17,151 bases of DNA, taken from positions 1-17,151 of the forward strand of contig UQUH01000037.1 in the NCBI GenBank assembly GCA_900544245.1, given 5' to 3'. Position 1 is the stretch's first letter; the number at the start of each line of letters is the position of its first letter. The notes under the pieces were generated by a model. It did no database searches. It saw only the letters and a list, made by a program, of their open reading frames with translations, and was not told the DNA's origin. The position numbers and the translations under genes are program-made. Origin of the DNA: an uncultured Coriobacteriaceae bacterium (lineage in GTDB: Bacteria > Actinomycetota > Coriobacteriia > Coriobacteriales > QAMH01). Of the stretch, positions 7,430 to 13,872 are shown piece after piece.

Positions 7430-7433
7430 CGAA

Positions 7434-7449
7434 CCCGGTATGCACCGGG
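7434..7449 (-). other. Second hairpin after the 56-residue gene
   Basis: A perfect six-base stem CCCGGT/ACCGGG with a four-base loop starts about 20 bases after the small gene's stop and stands only four bases from the larger hairpin. Together they form a double-hairpin 3' end. Confidence 0.5.
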
Positions 7450-7470
7450 CGCATGTGCCTAGAGGCGTGC

Positions 7471-7641
7471 TTACTTCTCCTCGTTGCCGACGAATGCGCC
7501 GCGCACGGAGCAAGCCAGTGCGCCGTCACGATAGTTGTCCTCGGAGAAGGTGCTCTGAATCTTGCCGTCCTGGGCGATGTAGGAAACCATCTCCTCGACG
7601 GTCATCTTGGTGTAGTCGCGATAGGTGTGATTGCAAGCCAT
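7471..7641 (-). CDS. Small protein of unknown function (56 residues)
   Basis: I do not recognise this protein. The start is ATG 7641, because AAAGGAG sits six bases upstream; a longer frame to 7722 lacks a binding site. The product begins MACNHTYRDYTKMTVEEMVS and ends in VRGAFVGNEEK. It has no signal peptide, no membrane segment and only two cysteines (3 and 44), too few for a zinc ribbon on its own. The segment TVEEMVSYIAQ is probably a short helix. An extended -10 box is present upstream and two hairpins follow, so it looks like a stand-alone transcript. It lies between a LysR-type regulator and proS on the same strand. The excellent binding site and separate signals make a real gene likely, but function and conservation are unknown. 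Confidence 0.75.
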   Translation of the reverse strand: MACNHTYRDYTKMTVEEMVSYIAQDGKIQSTFSEDNYRDGALACSVRGAFVGNEEK

Positions 7642-7680
7642 TACGTACTCCTTTACTTGGCATCCAACATAAGCAGGCAC

Positions 7681-7689
7681 ACCATAGCA
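7681..7689 (-). promoter_or_regulatory. Possible extended -10 promoter of the 56-residue gene
   Basis: On the minus strand TGC precedes TATGGT (7686-7681), an extended -10 pattern with four of six consensus matches in the hexamer, about 40 bases before the start codon. The -35 region at 17 bases is poor (TAAATC). The surrounding 7690-7740 stretch is AT-rich for this window, as expected of a promoter region. Confidence 0.3.
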
Positions 7690-7856
7690 GCATGAATGGA
7701 CACGATTTATTCCCAATTTCATATAAAGATTGCGAGGACGGAAGGAGCCGTATCACGTAACGCCCGTTCAAGGCAGCGACGTGTGGCTTGGTTGCGACAA
7801 TCGGCCACCCTGTGCAAATGCTGCACGCTCGCAAGCGGCGCAGGCGCTCGGCACCC
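7690..7856. other. Intergenic stretch without a recognisable gene
   Basis: This is the largest part of the widest gap in the window (7642-7856, about 215 bases), between the LysR-type gene and the 56-residue gene. I found no tRNA, no convincing ORF and no hairpin with a T-run for ending the LysR transcript. The part next to the small gene is AT-rich and the part next to the LysR gene is GC-rich. Confidence 0.5.
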
Positions 7857-8792
7857 TCACTCGTCGCAATCGGAAAACGCGAGATTCGGATACCAGTCGC
7901 ACATGTTGTCATGGCACCATTCGAAGACCTCGCGGCAGGCATCGAAGCCCGCGCCCTCGAAATCGTCATGGTAAAACGCGCTCACGCAAAAGGCCGTGTC
8001 CATGTCGAACAAGGGCAGCACCGCGAGCCTGCCCCGGAATATCTCGTTGTTCATGGTCGACGAGAAGGCAAGCACGCCTTCGGTTTCGACCTTGAGCGTC
8101 AGCATGTCGGCATCGCTATAGGACGAGCGCGACACGTGCATGGTCTCCTCGCTCACGAGGTCGCGGATATGGTCGGAGGTCCTTCCGTACACGTAGCTGT
8201 CGGGCAGGAGGACCGTCTGGTCGTACAGGTCGCCAAGCCCGACGCCGTCCGTCTTCGAGGCCAGGGGATGGTCCTTCGCGCAGACGATGGTGAAGTGGTC
8301 GTGGTATATGGGGGTAAAGCGATAGTTACGCGAAAGCTTCGCGTCGATGTTGACCGCGAGCGCGATGTCGACGGTCCGCTCGGCGATGGCGGCGACGAGG
8401 TCGTTATGGTCCATGCAGACGAGCGAGAGCTTGACGTCCGGATGAAACGCCTGCATGGCCCGGACGAAGTGCGCGAGCACGGGACGCGCCGCGTTGCGCA
8501 GGTACCCGACCCTCACGAGCGTGTAGTCGCCGACTCCCGCCTGGCGCGTGCGCTCGAGCGCGACCGACCAATCCCGGGCGATGGTCTGCGCCTCGCGATA
8601 GAAGCCCTCGCCCGCCTTCGTGAGTCGCACGGCATGGCTGTCGCGGTCGAGCAGACGTACGCCGACCGCATCCTCGAGTGCGGAGATGTGACGGCTGATG
8701 ACCGAACGGCTCACGTAGAAGTGATTTGCGGTCTTTCTGAAGCTCAGGGTCTCGGCAATGTAGAGGAACTCGTCTATGTACCTTATTTCCAT
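7857..8792 (-). CDS. LysR-family transcriptional regulator
   Basis: This is a DNA-binding regulator of 311 residues, the standard size of the family. The N-terminus is a clear winged helix-turn-helix: IDEFLYIAETLSFRKTA, then VSRSVISRHISALEDAVGVR and LLDRDSHAVRLTKAGEGFY. Residues ~90-300 form the usual two-lobed effector domain (VGYLRNAARPVL, DIALAV, FTIVCAKDHPLAS). The ligand cannot be told from sequence. The last 45 residues hold five cysteines (269, 286, 293, 298, 309), which is unusual. The ATG at 8792 has GGAG nearby. The gene starts only 19 bases after the T-run of the aspS terminator, so its promoter must overlap that terminator, or it is read by leakage. No metabolic operon is adjacent, so its target is unknown; the 56-residue gene downstream is one candidate (inference). 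Confidence 0.93.
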   Translation of the reverse strand: MEIRYIDEFLYIAETLSFRKTANHFYVSRSVISRHISALEDAVGVRLLDRDSHAVRLTKAGEGFYREAQTIARDWSVALERTRQAGVGDYTLVRVGYLRNAARPVLAHFVRAMQAFHPDVKLSLVCMDHNDLVAAIAERTVDIALAVNIDAKLSRNYRFTPIYHDHFTIVCAKDHPLASKTDGVGLGDLYDQTVLLPDSYVYGRTSDHIRDLVSEETMHVSRSSYSDADMLTLKVETEGVLAFSSTMNNEIFRGRLAVLPLFDMDTAFCVSAFYHDDFEGAGFDACREVFEWCHDNMCDWYPNLAFSDCDE

Positions 8793-8810
8793 GCGCGCTC
8801 CGAACGTGTG

Positions 8811-8849
8811 GCAAAAAGGCCGACCGCACCGTCATGGACGATGCGGTCG
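8811..8849 (-). terminator. Intrinsic terminator of aspS
   Basis: In the minus direction a long stem (arms 8849-8837 and 8833-8821; twelve pairs with one mismatch, loop of three) is followed by GGCCTTTTTGCC with five Ts at 8817-8813. It lies about 30 bases after the aspS stop. This is the clearest intrinsic terminator in the window. Confidence 0.9.
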
Positions 8850-8879
8850 AAAGCCCGCCCCCGCTCCCGGGGACGGATG

Positions 8880-10667
8880 CTACATGTTGATGCTGATGTT
8901 GGCTTCCTTGAGCTGGCGGCGGCTCACCTCTCCGGGTGCGCCCGTCATCGGGTCGGCACCCGAACTCGTCTTGGGGAAGGCGATGACGTCGCGAATGGAG
9001 GCATAGCCGCCGATGAGCATGACCAGTCGGTCGAGGCCGAGCGCGATGCCGCCATGAGGGGGCGCGCCGAAGCCGAGTGCCGTGATGAGAAAGCCGAACT
9101 GCTCGTCGATCTGCTCGTCGGTCATGCCGATCTGGCGCAGGATGCGGCGCTGCAGCTCCGGGGTGTGGATGCGGATCGTGCCGCCACCCATCTCGAAGCC
9201 ATCCATGACGATGTCATAGGAATAACTACCGCAGGCAAGCGGATCGCCCTCGATCTTGTCGAGGTCCTCGTCACGAACGCGCGTGAACGGATGATGCTCG
9301 GCGGCGTAGCGCTTCTCGTCCTCGTCATAGCGGAACATCGGGAAGTTGACGACCCAGCATAGGTCATGTGTGCCGGGCTCGATGAGCCCCATGGCATGCG
9401 CCATGTGCAGGCGCATATTGCCCAGGACCTCGTTGACGACGGCGGCGCTGTCAGCGCCGAACATGACGAGGTCGCCCGGCTCGACGTCGAGAGCAGCCTT
9501 GATGGCCTCGATCTCATCGTCGCTGAAGAACTTGGTGATGGGGCTGTTGACCTTGCCCTCGCTGCGGAACTGGATCCAAGCCATGCCCTTGGCGCCCCAC
9601 TCGAGCGCCAAGTCGCCGAGCTTGTCGATCTGCGCGCGCGGCCAATCGCCGGCACCCTTGGCGTTGATGGCCTTGACCACGCCGCCATTGGCGAGCGCGC
9701 CGGAGAAGACCTTGAAGCCGCTGTCCCTGACGATGTCGGAGATGTCGACGAGCGTCATGCCGAAGCGACGGTCGGGACGGTCGGTGCCATAGATGGCCAT
9801 GGCGTCGGCATACTGCACGCGGTCGAGCGGGAAGCTCACGTCGGTGATACCGACGGCCTCGAAGACCTCGGCGAGCACGTCCTCCATCATGTTCATGACA
9901 TCGTCTTCGGTGACGAACGACATCTCGATGTCGACTTGCGTGAACTCGGGCTGGCGATCGGCGCGCAGGTCCTCGTCGCGGAAGCAGCGCGCGACTTGAT
10001 AGTAGCGTTCGATGCCACCGATCTGCGTGAGCTGCTTGAAGAGCTGCGGCGATTGCGGAAGCGCATAGAAATGACCGGGATTGATGCGCGAGGGGACGAT
10101 GAAGTCACGCGCGCCCTCGGGCGTGGACTTGCCCAGGATGGGGGTCTCGATCTCGACGAAAAGGCGCTCGTGCAGGGCGTTGCGGATCGACCAGGTGACG
10201 GTGTCGCGCAGGCGCAGGGCGTTCGCGACCGGCGTGCGACGCATATCGAGGTAGCGCCACCTCATGCGTGTCGTCTCGTCGGTGTCGATGTCATCATCGA
10301 GCGGGAACGGCGGCGTGGCGGACTCGTTGAGGATCGTGCACTCGTTCACGACCACGTCGATGTCGCCCGTCGGCAGATCGGGGTTGGCGGTATCCTCGGG
10401 GCGTTCGCGCACGAAGCCGGTGATCTCGATGGCCCACTCGGGACGCATCCTCTCGCCCAGCTCGAAGCAATCCTTGGCGGTATCGGGATCGAAGACGACC
10501 TGGGTGATGCCGGTGCGGTCACGTAGGTCGACGAAGATCAGCCCGCCGTGATCGCGACGACGTGCGACCCAGCCACATAGGGTGACTTCCTCGCCGATGT
10601 TGCCGCTGCGGAGTTCGCCGCAGGTACGCGTGTGCATGGAATACTCGTTTGCAAAATCCTCAGGCAC
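8880..10667 (-). CDS. aspS: Aspartate--tRNA ligase, possibly also charging tRNA-Asn
   Basis: This class II synthetase is 595 residues, the usual bacterial size, with the GAD insertion between motifs 2 and 3. The anticodon-binding OB fold comes first (LCGWVARRRDHGG, 30-42). Motif 2 includes CFRDEDLRADRQPEFTQVD (228-246) and motif 3 GLDRLVML near 545. The start is a GTG at 10667: AAGGAGGG stands six bases upstream. An ATG ten codons later (MHTRTCGELR) matches the family's usual N-terminus but lacks a binding site. His40 replaces the leucine at position 30 of the E. coli enzyme, and Asp92 aligns with E. coli Lys81; such changes are associated with non-discriminating enzymes. It follows hisS by 123 bases and ends at a strong terminator. 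Confidence 0.97.
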   Translation of the reverse strand: MPEDFANEYSMHTRTCGELRSGNIGEEVTLCGWVARRRDHGGLIFVDLRDRTGITQVVFDPDTAKDCFELGERMRPEWAIEITGFVRERPEDTANPDLPTGDIDVVVNECTILNESATPPFPLDDDIDTDETTRMRWRYLDMRRTPVANALRLRDTVTWSIRNALHERLFVEIETPILGKSTPEGARDFIVPSRINPGHFYALPQSPQLFKQLTQIGGIERYYQVARCFRDEDLRADRQPEFTQVDIEMSFVTEDDVMNMMEDVLAEVFEAVGITDVSFPLDRVQYADAMAIYGTDRPDRRFGMTLVDISDIVRDSGFKVFSGALANGGVVKAINAKGAGDWPRAQIDKLGDLALEWGAKGMAWIQFRSEGKVNSPITKFFSDDEIEAIKAALDVEPGDLVMFGADSAAVVNEVLGNMRLHMAHAMGLIEPGTHDLCWVVNFPMFRYDEDEKRYAAEHHPFTRVRDEDLDKIEGDPLACGSYSYDIVMDGFEMGGGTIRIHTPELQRRILRQIGMTDEQIDEQFGFLITALGFGAPPHGGIALGLDRLVMLIGGYASIRDVIAFPKTSSGADPMTGAPGEVSRRQLKEANISINM

Positions 10668-10790
10668 TGTATGCCCTCCTTCATCATGCGACCCGCCATA
10701 GACAGTGGAAGGCCGCGTCCTTCTTACTCACAAGGTAGCTATTATGAAACAAGCGACAAGCCCGCGCGAGGGGCATTTCGCTAAGCGCAC

Positions 10791-12101
10791 CTAGAGCAAG
10801 CGCGCCATATCCTCGGCAATGGTGTCGAGTGATACAGGCGTCTCCTCGTGCGTGTTCATGTTGCGTGCCGTGCACGTGCCGGAAGCCAGCTCGTCGGGGC
10901 CGATGACAAGCACGTAAGCTGCCCGTGTCTTGCCGGCGACCTTGAATTGCGACTTGAGCGAGCGGCCTTGCATGTCCATCTGCGCGGCGATGCCCGCATC
11001 ACGCAGTGCCTGCACGATGGCGAAGGCATCCTCGGCAAGTGCGGCATCTGCGAGCGCGACGTAGACGAAGGGGCGGCTTTCGGGCGCGAGCTCGATGCCG
11101 AGCTCCTCGAGCACGAGCAGGATGCGCTCGAAGCCAACGGCAAAGCCGAGGCCCGGCAGGTCCTTACCCGAAATCTCGCCCATGAGCTTGTCGTAGTGAC
11201 CGCCACCGCCGATGGCGGTCTGCGTTCCCAGACCAGCCGTAACCTGCACCTCGAAAACGGTGCCCGTGTAATAGTCGAAGCCACGAACGAGACGAGAATC
11301 TTCCACGTACGGGATACCGGCGGCATCCAAGCACGATTTGACCTGTTCGAAACGGTCGGAGCAGTTTTCGCAAAGGTAGTCCGAAAAACGCGGAGCATCG
11401 TCCATGACACGCTTGCACGTCTCGTTCTTGCAGTCAAACGAGCGCAGCGGATTGGCGTCGATGCGACGCTTGCACTCATCGCAAAGCTCGTCGGCATGCT
11501 CGGCCTCGTAATCACGTACCGCCTGCGTGTAAGCGGGACGACACGATTCATCACCCATCGAGTTGATGAGCAGTGTCATCTGCTCGGCGGGGATACCGAG
11601 CGCGGCAAAGAAACGCATGCACATGATGATCATCTCGGCATCGGCAATTGGCTCGGTAGCGCCAAGGCACTCGACTCCCACCTGCCTGAATTCGCGATAG
11701 CGTCCCTTCTGCGGACGCTCGGCGCGAAACATCGGCCCCGCGTACCAGAGCTTTGCCGGTGCCGCACCCTGCGGCACGAGCGCGTGCTCGGCGATGGCGC
11801 GAACAACGCCAGCCGTCCCCTCGGGACGCAGGGAGAGGACTTGGTCGCCCTTGAGCGTGGCGCCCTCGCGCATTGCTTGCATGGCTCCCATCGACCGTAC
11901 CGAGAAGAGCTCCTTGCTCGCGACGTCGCTCGTCTCGCCCACGCTACGCGTGAACAGCTCGGTGCTCTCGAAAATCGGCGTCTGGATGGGCTCGTAGCCG
12001 TAGGCGGAAAACACCTCGTTCGCACGTGCAACGAACTCAAGCCACGCACCTGCGCGGTCAAAGATAAGATCCTGAGTACCTTTCGGCGCCTTGTATCGCA
12101 T
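10791..12101 (-). CDS. hisS: Histidine--tRNA ligase
   Basis: This enzyme attaches histidine to tRNA-His. The protein has 436 residues, within the family range. Motif 2 is GPMFRAERPQKGRYREFRQ (122-140). The histidine-specific HisA motif is RGFDYYTGTVFE (273-284), and motif 3 is GGGHYDKL...GLGFAVGFER (298-326). The insertion domain carries six cysteines (207, 210, 224, 229, 244, 247), suggesting bound metal or structural pairs. The C-terminal anticodon domain runs from about 345. The ATG at 12101 overlaps the stop of the preceding small gene as TAATG, so its translation is probably coupled to that gene. It is followed by aspS, the classic hisS-aspS pair of Gram-positives. I see no T-box leader; there is no room for one directly upstream. 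Confidence 0.97.
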   Translation of the reverse strand: MRYKAPKGTQDLIFDRAGAWLEFVARANEVFSAYGYEPIQTPIFESTELFTRSVGETSDVASKELFSVRSMGAMQAMREGATLKGDQVLSLRPEGTAGVVRAIAEHALVPQGAAPAKLWYAGPMFRAERPQKGRYREFRQVGVECLGATEPIADAEMIIMCMRFFAALGIPAEQMTLLINSMGDESCRPAYTQAVRDYEAEHADELCDECKRRIDANPLRSFDCKNETCKRVMDDAPRFSDYLCENCSDRFEQVKSCLDAAGIPYVEDSRLVRGFDYYTGTVFEVQVTAGLGTQTAIGGGGHYDKLMGEISGKDLPGLGFAVGFERILLVLEELGIELAPESRPFVYVALADAALAEDAFAIVQALRDAGIAAQMDMQGRSLKSQFKVAGKTRAAYVLVIGPDELASGTCTARNMNTHEETPVSLDTIAEDMARLL

Positions 12102-12508
12102 TACTTGCCGTCCTTTTCATTTGTCTGGTCTCCGCTTGCGCCAGGCTCGTCGCTCACGACGATGGCATCGACATCGATGGGCTGCGGATCATCCGAGCTT
12201 TGCACATCCTCGACAGTTGCGCTCATGGTCGTAAGTTCGTCCTCATATGCCTGCTTGTGAGCGGCATTTTCCTCGACACGAGCTATGAGCTCGGCATGCG
12301 ATGCACGAAACTCCGCATCATCTGCCAATTGCTCGTAGACATCGCGACCAAGCTGCTGCATGAGCTTGTTCTCCTCAAGCACCAGATCGGCAATCTTCAT
12401 CTTTATCTTGGCCTTAGTTGCCACATCACCCGCCGTTGACGCAAGCCCTGACACGAACTCGCTGCCCTTATCGATGAGCTCTTTGGCGGCTTCTTGAAAA
12501 CTACTCAT
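12101..12508 (-). CDS. Small coiled-coil protein of unknown function
   Basis: I cannot name this 135-residue protein. Residues ~5-100 look like one or two long amphipathic helices rich in Ala, Glu and Lys (KAKIKMKIADLVLEENKLMQ, then LGRDVYEQL). Residues 101-135 are an acidic, Asp/Ser/Pro-rich tail that is probably disordered. There is no signal peptide or membrane helix and no cysteine. The pattern of an early KGxxxxxxL segment, an 'ATKAKIKMKIADLVLEE' helix and then 'LGRDVYE' recalls the N-terminal part of small Clostridia-type proteins that carry a zinc ribbon, but no ribbon is present here. The start ATG 12508 has AAAGGAG six bases upstream. The stop overlaps the hisS start by one base, so it may set hisS translation. 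It begins a transcription unit just after the rpmB terminator. Confidence 0.85.
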   Translation of the reverse strand: MSSFQEAAKELIDKGSEFVSGLASTAGDVATKAKIKMKIADLVLEENKLMQQLGRDVYEQLADDAEFRASHAELIARVEENAAHKQAYEDELTTMSATVEDVQSSDDPQPIDVDAIVVSDEPGASGDQTNEKDGK

Positions 12509-12541
12509 GCATGGCTCCTTTGCAGATGATGGTCATGTACG

Positions 12542-12567
12542 CAAAAGAGGCCCGATACGGGCCTCTC
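12542..12567 (-). terminator. Intrinsic terminator of rpmB
   Basis: In the minus direction a perfect nine-base stem (AGAGGCCCG/CGGGCCTCT, loop of three; arms 12566-12558 and 12554-12546) runs into TTTTGC. It lies about 26 bases after the rpmB stop and separates rpmB from the next unit. Confidence 0.88.
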
Positions 12568-12592
12568 GCGGTGTTGCATGTGTGCATGTCTC

Positions 12593-12784
12593 CTAGGCGC
12601 GGGTGACCTTGCCGGCCTTCAGGCAGCTCGTGCAGACGTTGGCCTTACGGACATGGCCCTTGGCATCCTTGATGGTGACCTTCTGGATATTGGGACGAAA
12701 GACCCTGTTGGTCACGCGATGGGAGTGACTGACGTTGCGGCCCGCCGCCGGGTGCTTTCCGCAGACTTCGCATACCTTCGACAT
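12593..12784 (-). CDS. rpmB: 50S ribosomal protein L28, zinc-binding form
   Basis: L28 is a small protein of the large ribosomal subunit. The 63-residue product starts at ATG 12784, with AAGGAG seven bases upstream; a longer frame to 12847 is not supported. It contains SHSHRVTNRVFRPNIQ, which is diagnostic for L28. Two CxxC pairs (Cys5/Cys8 and Cys51/Cys54) make it the zinc-binding (C+) type, so its use may depend on zinc supply and a cysteine-free paralogue may exist elsewhere in the genome. It is a single-gene unit with a promoter at about 12864, a leader of roughly 68 bases and an intrinsic terminator. Confidence 0.96.
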   Translation of the reverse strand: MSKVCEVCGKHPAAGRNVSHSHRVTNRVFRPNIQKVTIKDAKGHVRKANVCTSCLKAGKVTRA

Positions 12785-12804
12785 GTTGCTTCTCCTTGCT
12801 GCAA

Positions 12805-12836
12805 ACGGCCTATGCCGTGTTTCCATACGTATATGG
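12805..12836 (-). promoter_or_regulatory. Two small dyads in the rpmB leader
   Basis: The leader contains ACGGC/GCCGT with a four-base loop (12805-12818) and CCATA/TATGG around a CGTA core (12823-12836). Both lie between the predicted transcription start and the ribosome binding site. They may form a small RNA structure that controls L28 synthesis, but the stems are only five pairs each. Confidence 0.35.
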
Positions 12837-12858
12837 CATATCGCCACGCGAATTCAGA

Positions 12859-12867
12859 ACTATAGCA
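12859..12867 (-). promoter_or_regulatory. Extended -10 promoter of rpmB
   Basis: On the minus strand TGC directly precedes TATAGT (12864-12859), an extended -10 with five of six matches in the hexamer. The -35 region (TTTCAC or GTTTCA at 16-17 bases) is weak, as is common with an extended -10. It is correctly placed about 75 bases before the L28 start and after the xerC stop. Confidence 0.55.
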
Positions 12868-12933
12868 CAAATGGCGTGATGTGAAACGACGAATTTTACC
12901 CTCCGTTTTTCCGCCTCTTCTTCTCGAGGACAT

Positions 12934-13872
12934 TCAGGAACGAGGGTGAGCATCTTTGTAGACATCCTTCATGTGCTGTAGCGACAGGTGCGTGTAGATC
13001 TGGGTCGTCGAGAGGCTCGCGTGTCCGAGCATCTCCTGGACGCTGCGCAGGTCCGCTCCGCCTTCCACTAGATCGGTCGCGAAGGCGTGGCGCATGTCAT
13101 GGGGATGCAAGCTCGAATCGAGGGCCGCCTGGGCCGCGCGCTGCTTGAAGACGCGACGCAGGCTATCGGCGGACATCGCGTTGCCACGCGTGGAGACGAA
13201 CAGGGCGCCGCCGCGGCGGTTCCCCAGAAGAACGGGACGCGCCTCGTGGATGTAGCACCGCACGGCCTCGAGTGCGAGCGGGTAAAGCGGGACGATGCGT
13301 TCCTTGGATCCCTTGCCGAAGAGCCGCACGCTCGCATCGGAGAAGTCGACGTCGCCGAGCTCGAGACGCGCTATTTCGGCGATGCGGGCGCCACTTGCGT
13401 ACAGGAGCTCGAGAAAGGCCTGATCGCGAATGCCGACCGGATCGTCCGGACAGACCTCGAGCAGCTGCACGATATCGGCGTCACTCGTCTTGCGCGGCAG
13501 GTCGCGTCCCGACTTGGGCAAGGATGTCGCGGCAGCGGGATTGAGCTGGGTCACGCCCTGGACGTTGAGGTACTTGAAGAAGGTGCGGATGGCCGACAGG
13601 CGCCGCGAGGTCGTCTTGGGCGTGTAGCCCGCGGCGTTGAGCTCGACGAGATAGCGGCGAAAGCGGCGGTACTCCACTTGGAGCGGATCGAGGTCACTAC
13701 GCGCCGCCCAATCGAGATAGCTGCGGATGTCGATGCAGTACGCACGCACCGTGTTGGACGAGAGGCCGCGTTCGACCTCGAGATGACGGGCAAAGGCGCA
13801 AGCCCAGCGCACGGCGTCTGCGTCGAAGCGCTCGTCGGTGAAGCACTCTTCCGGGGAAAAGGAACCCGTCAT
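12934..13872 (-). CDS. xerC: Tyrosine recombinase XerC/CodV family
   Basis: This is a site-specific recombinase that acts with a partner at dif to resolve chromosome dimers. The start ATG 13872 overlaps the trmFO stop as ATGA and gives 312 residues, the normal Xer length; the open frame continues upstream to 14070 but that part lies inside trmFO. The N-terminal core-binding domain covers ~20-105 (HLEVERGLSSNTVRAYCIDI). All six catalytic positions are visible: Arg163 (SGARIAE), Lys187 (FGKGSKER), His258 and Arg261 (HPHDMRHAFA), His284 (LGHASL) and Tyr293 (TQIYTH). It should therefore be active. Its place after trmFO matches codV in the Bacillus smf-topA-gid-codV block. XerC or XerD cannot be decided from this window alone. 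Confidence 0.93.
   Translation of the reverse strand: MTGSFSPEECFTDERFDADAVRWACAFARHLEVERGLSSNTVRAYCIDIRSYLDWAARSDLDPLQVEYRRFRRYLVELNAAGYTPKTTSRRLSAIRTFFKYLNVQGVTQLNPAAATSLPKSGRDLPRKTSDADIVQLLEVCPDDPVGIRDQAFLELLYASGARIAEIARLELGDVDFSDASVRLFGKGSKERIVPLYPLALEAVRCYIHEARPVLLGNRRGGALFVSTRGNAMSADSLRRVFKQRAAQAALDSSLHPHDMRHAFATDLVEGGADLRSVQEMLGHASLSTTQIYTHLSLQHMKDVYKDAHPRS

Noticed and set aside
7730..7856. GTTCAAGGC box resembling a tRNA T-loop downstream of the LysR gene
   Set aside because: No acceptor, D-arm or anticodon stem can be paired around it, so it is not a tRNA gene.
7788..9362. Plus-strand open frame of 524 codons across the LysR and aspS genes
   Set aside because: It lies antisense to two well-identified genes, its product has no recognisable motif, and long antisense frames are expected in GC-rich coding DNA.
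10848..12260. Plus-strand open frame of 470 codons opposite hisS
   Set aside because: It is antisense to a certain hisS gene and runs into the coiled-coil gene; there are no domains and no convincing binding site.
12085..12520. Possible T-box leader before hisS
   Set aside because: hisS overlaps the preceding gene and there is no room for a specifier stem or antiterminator; the short gap before that gene holds only its binding site.
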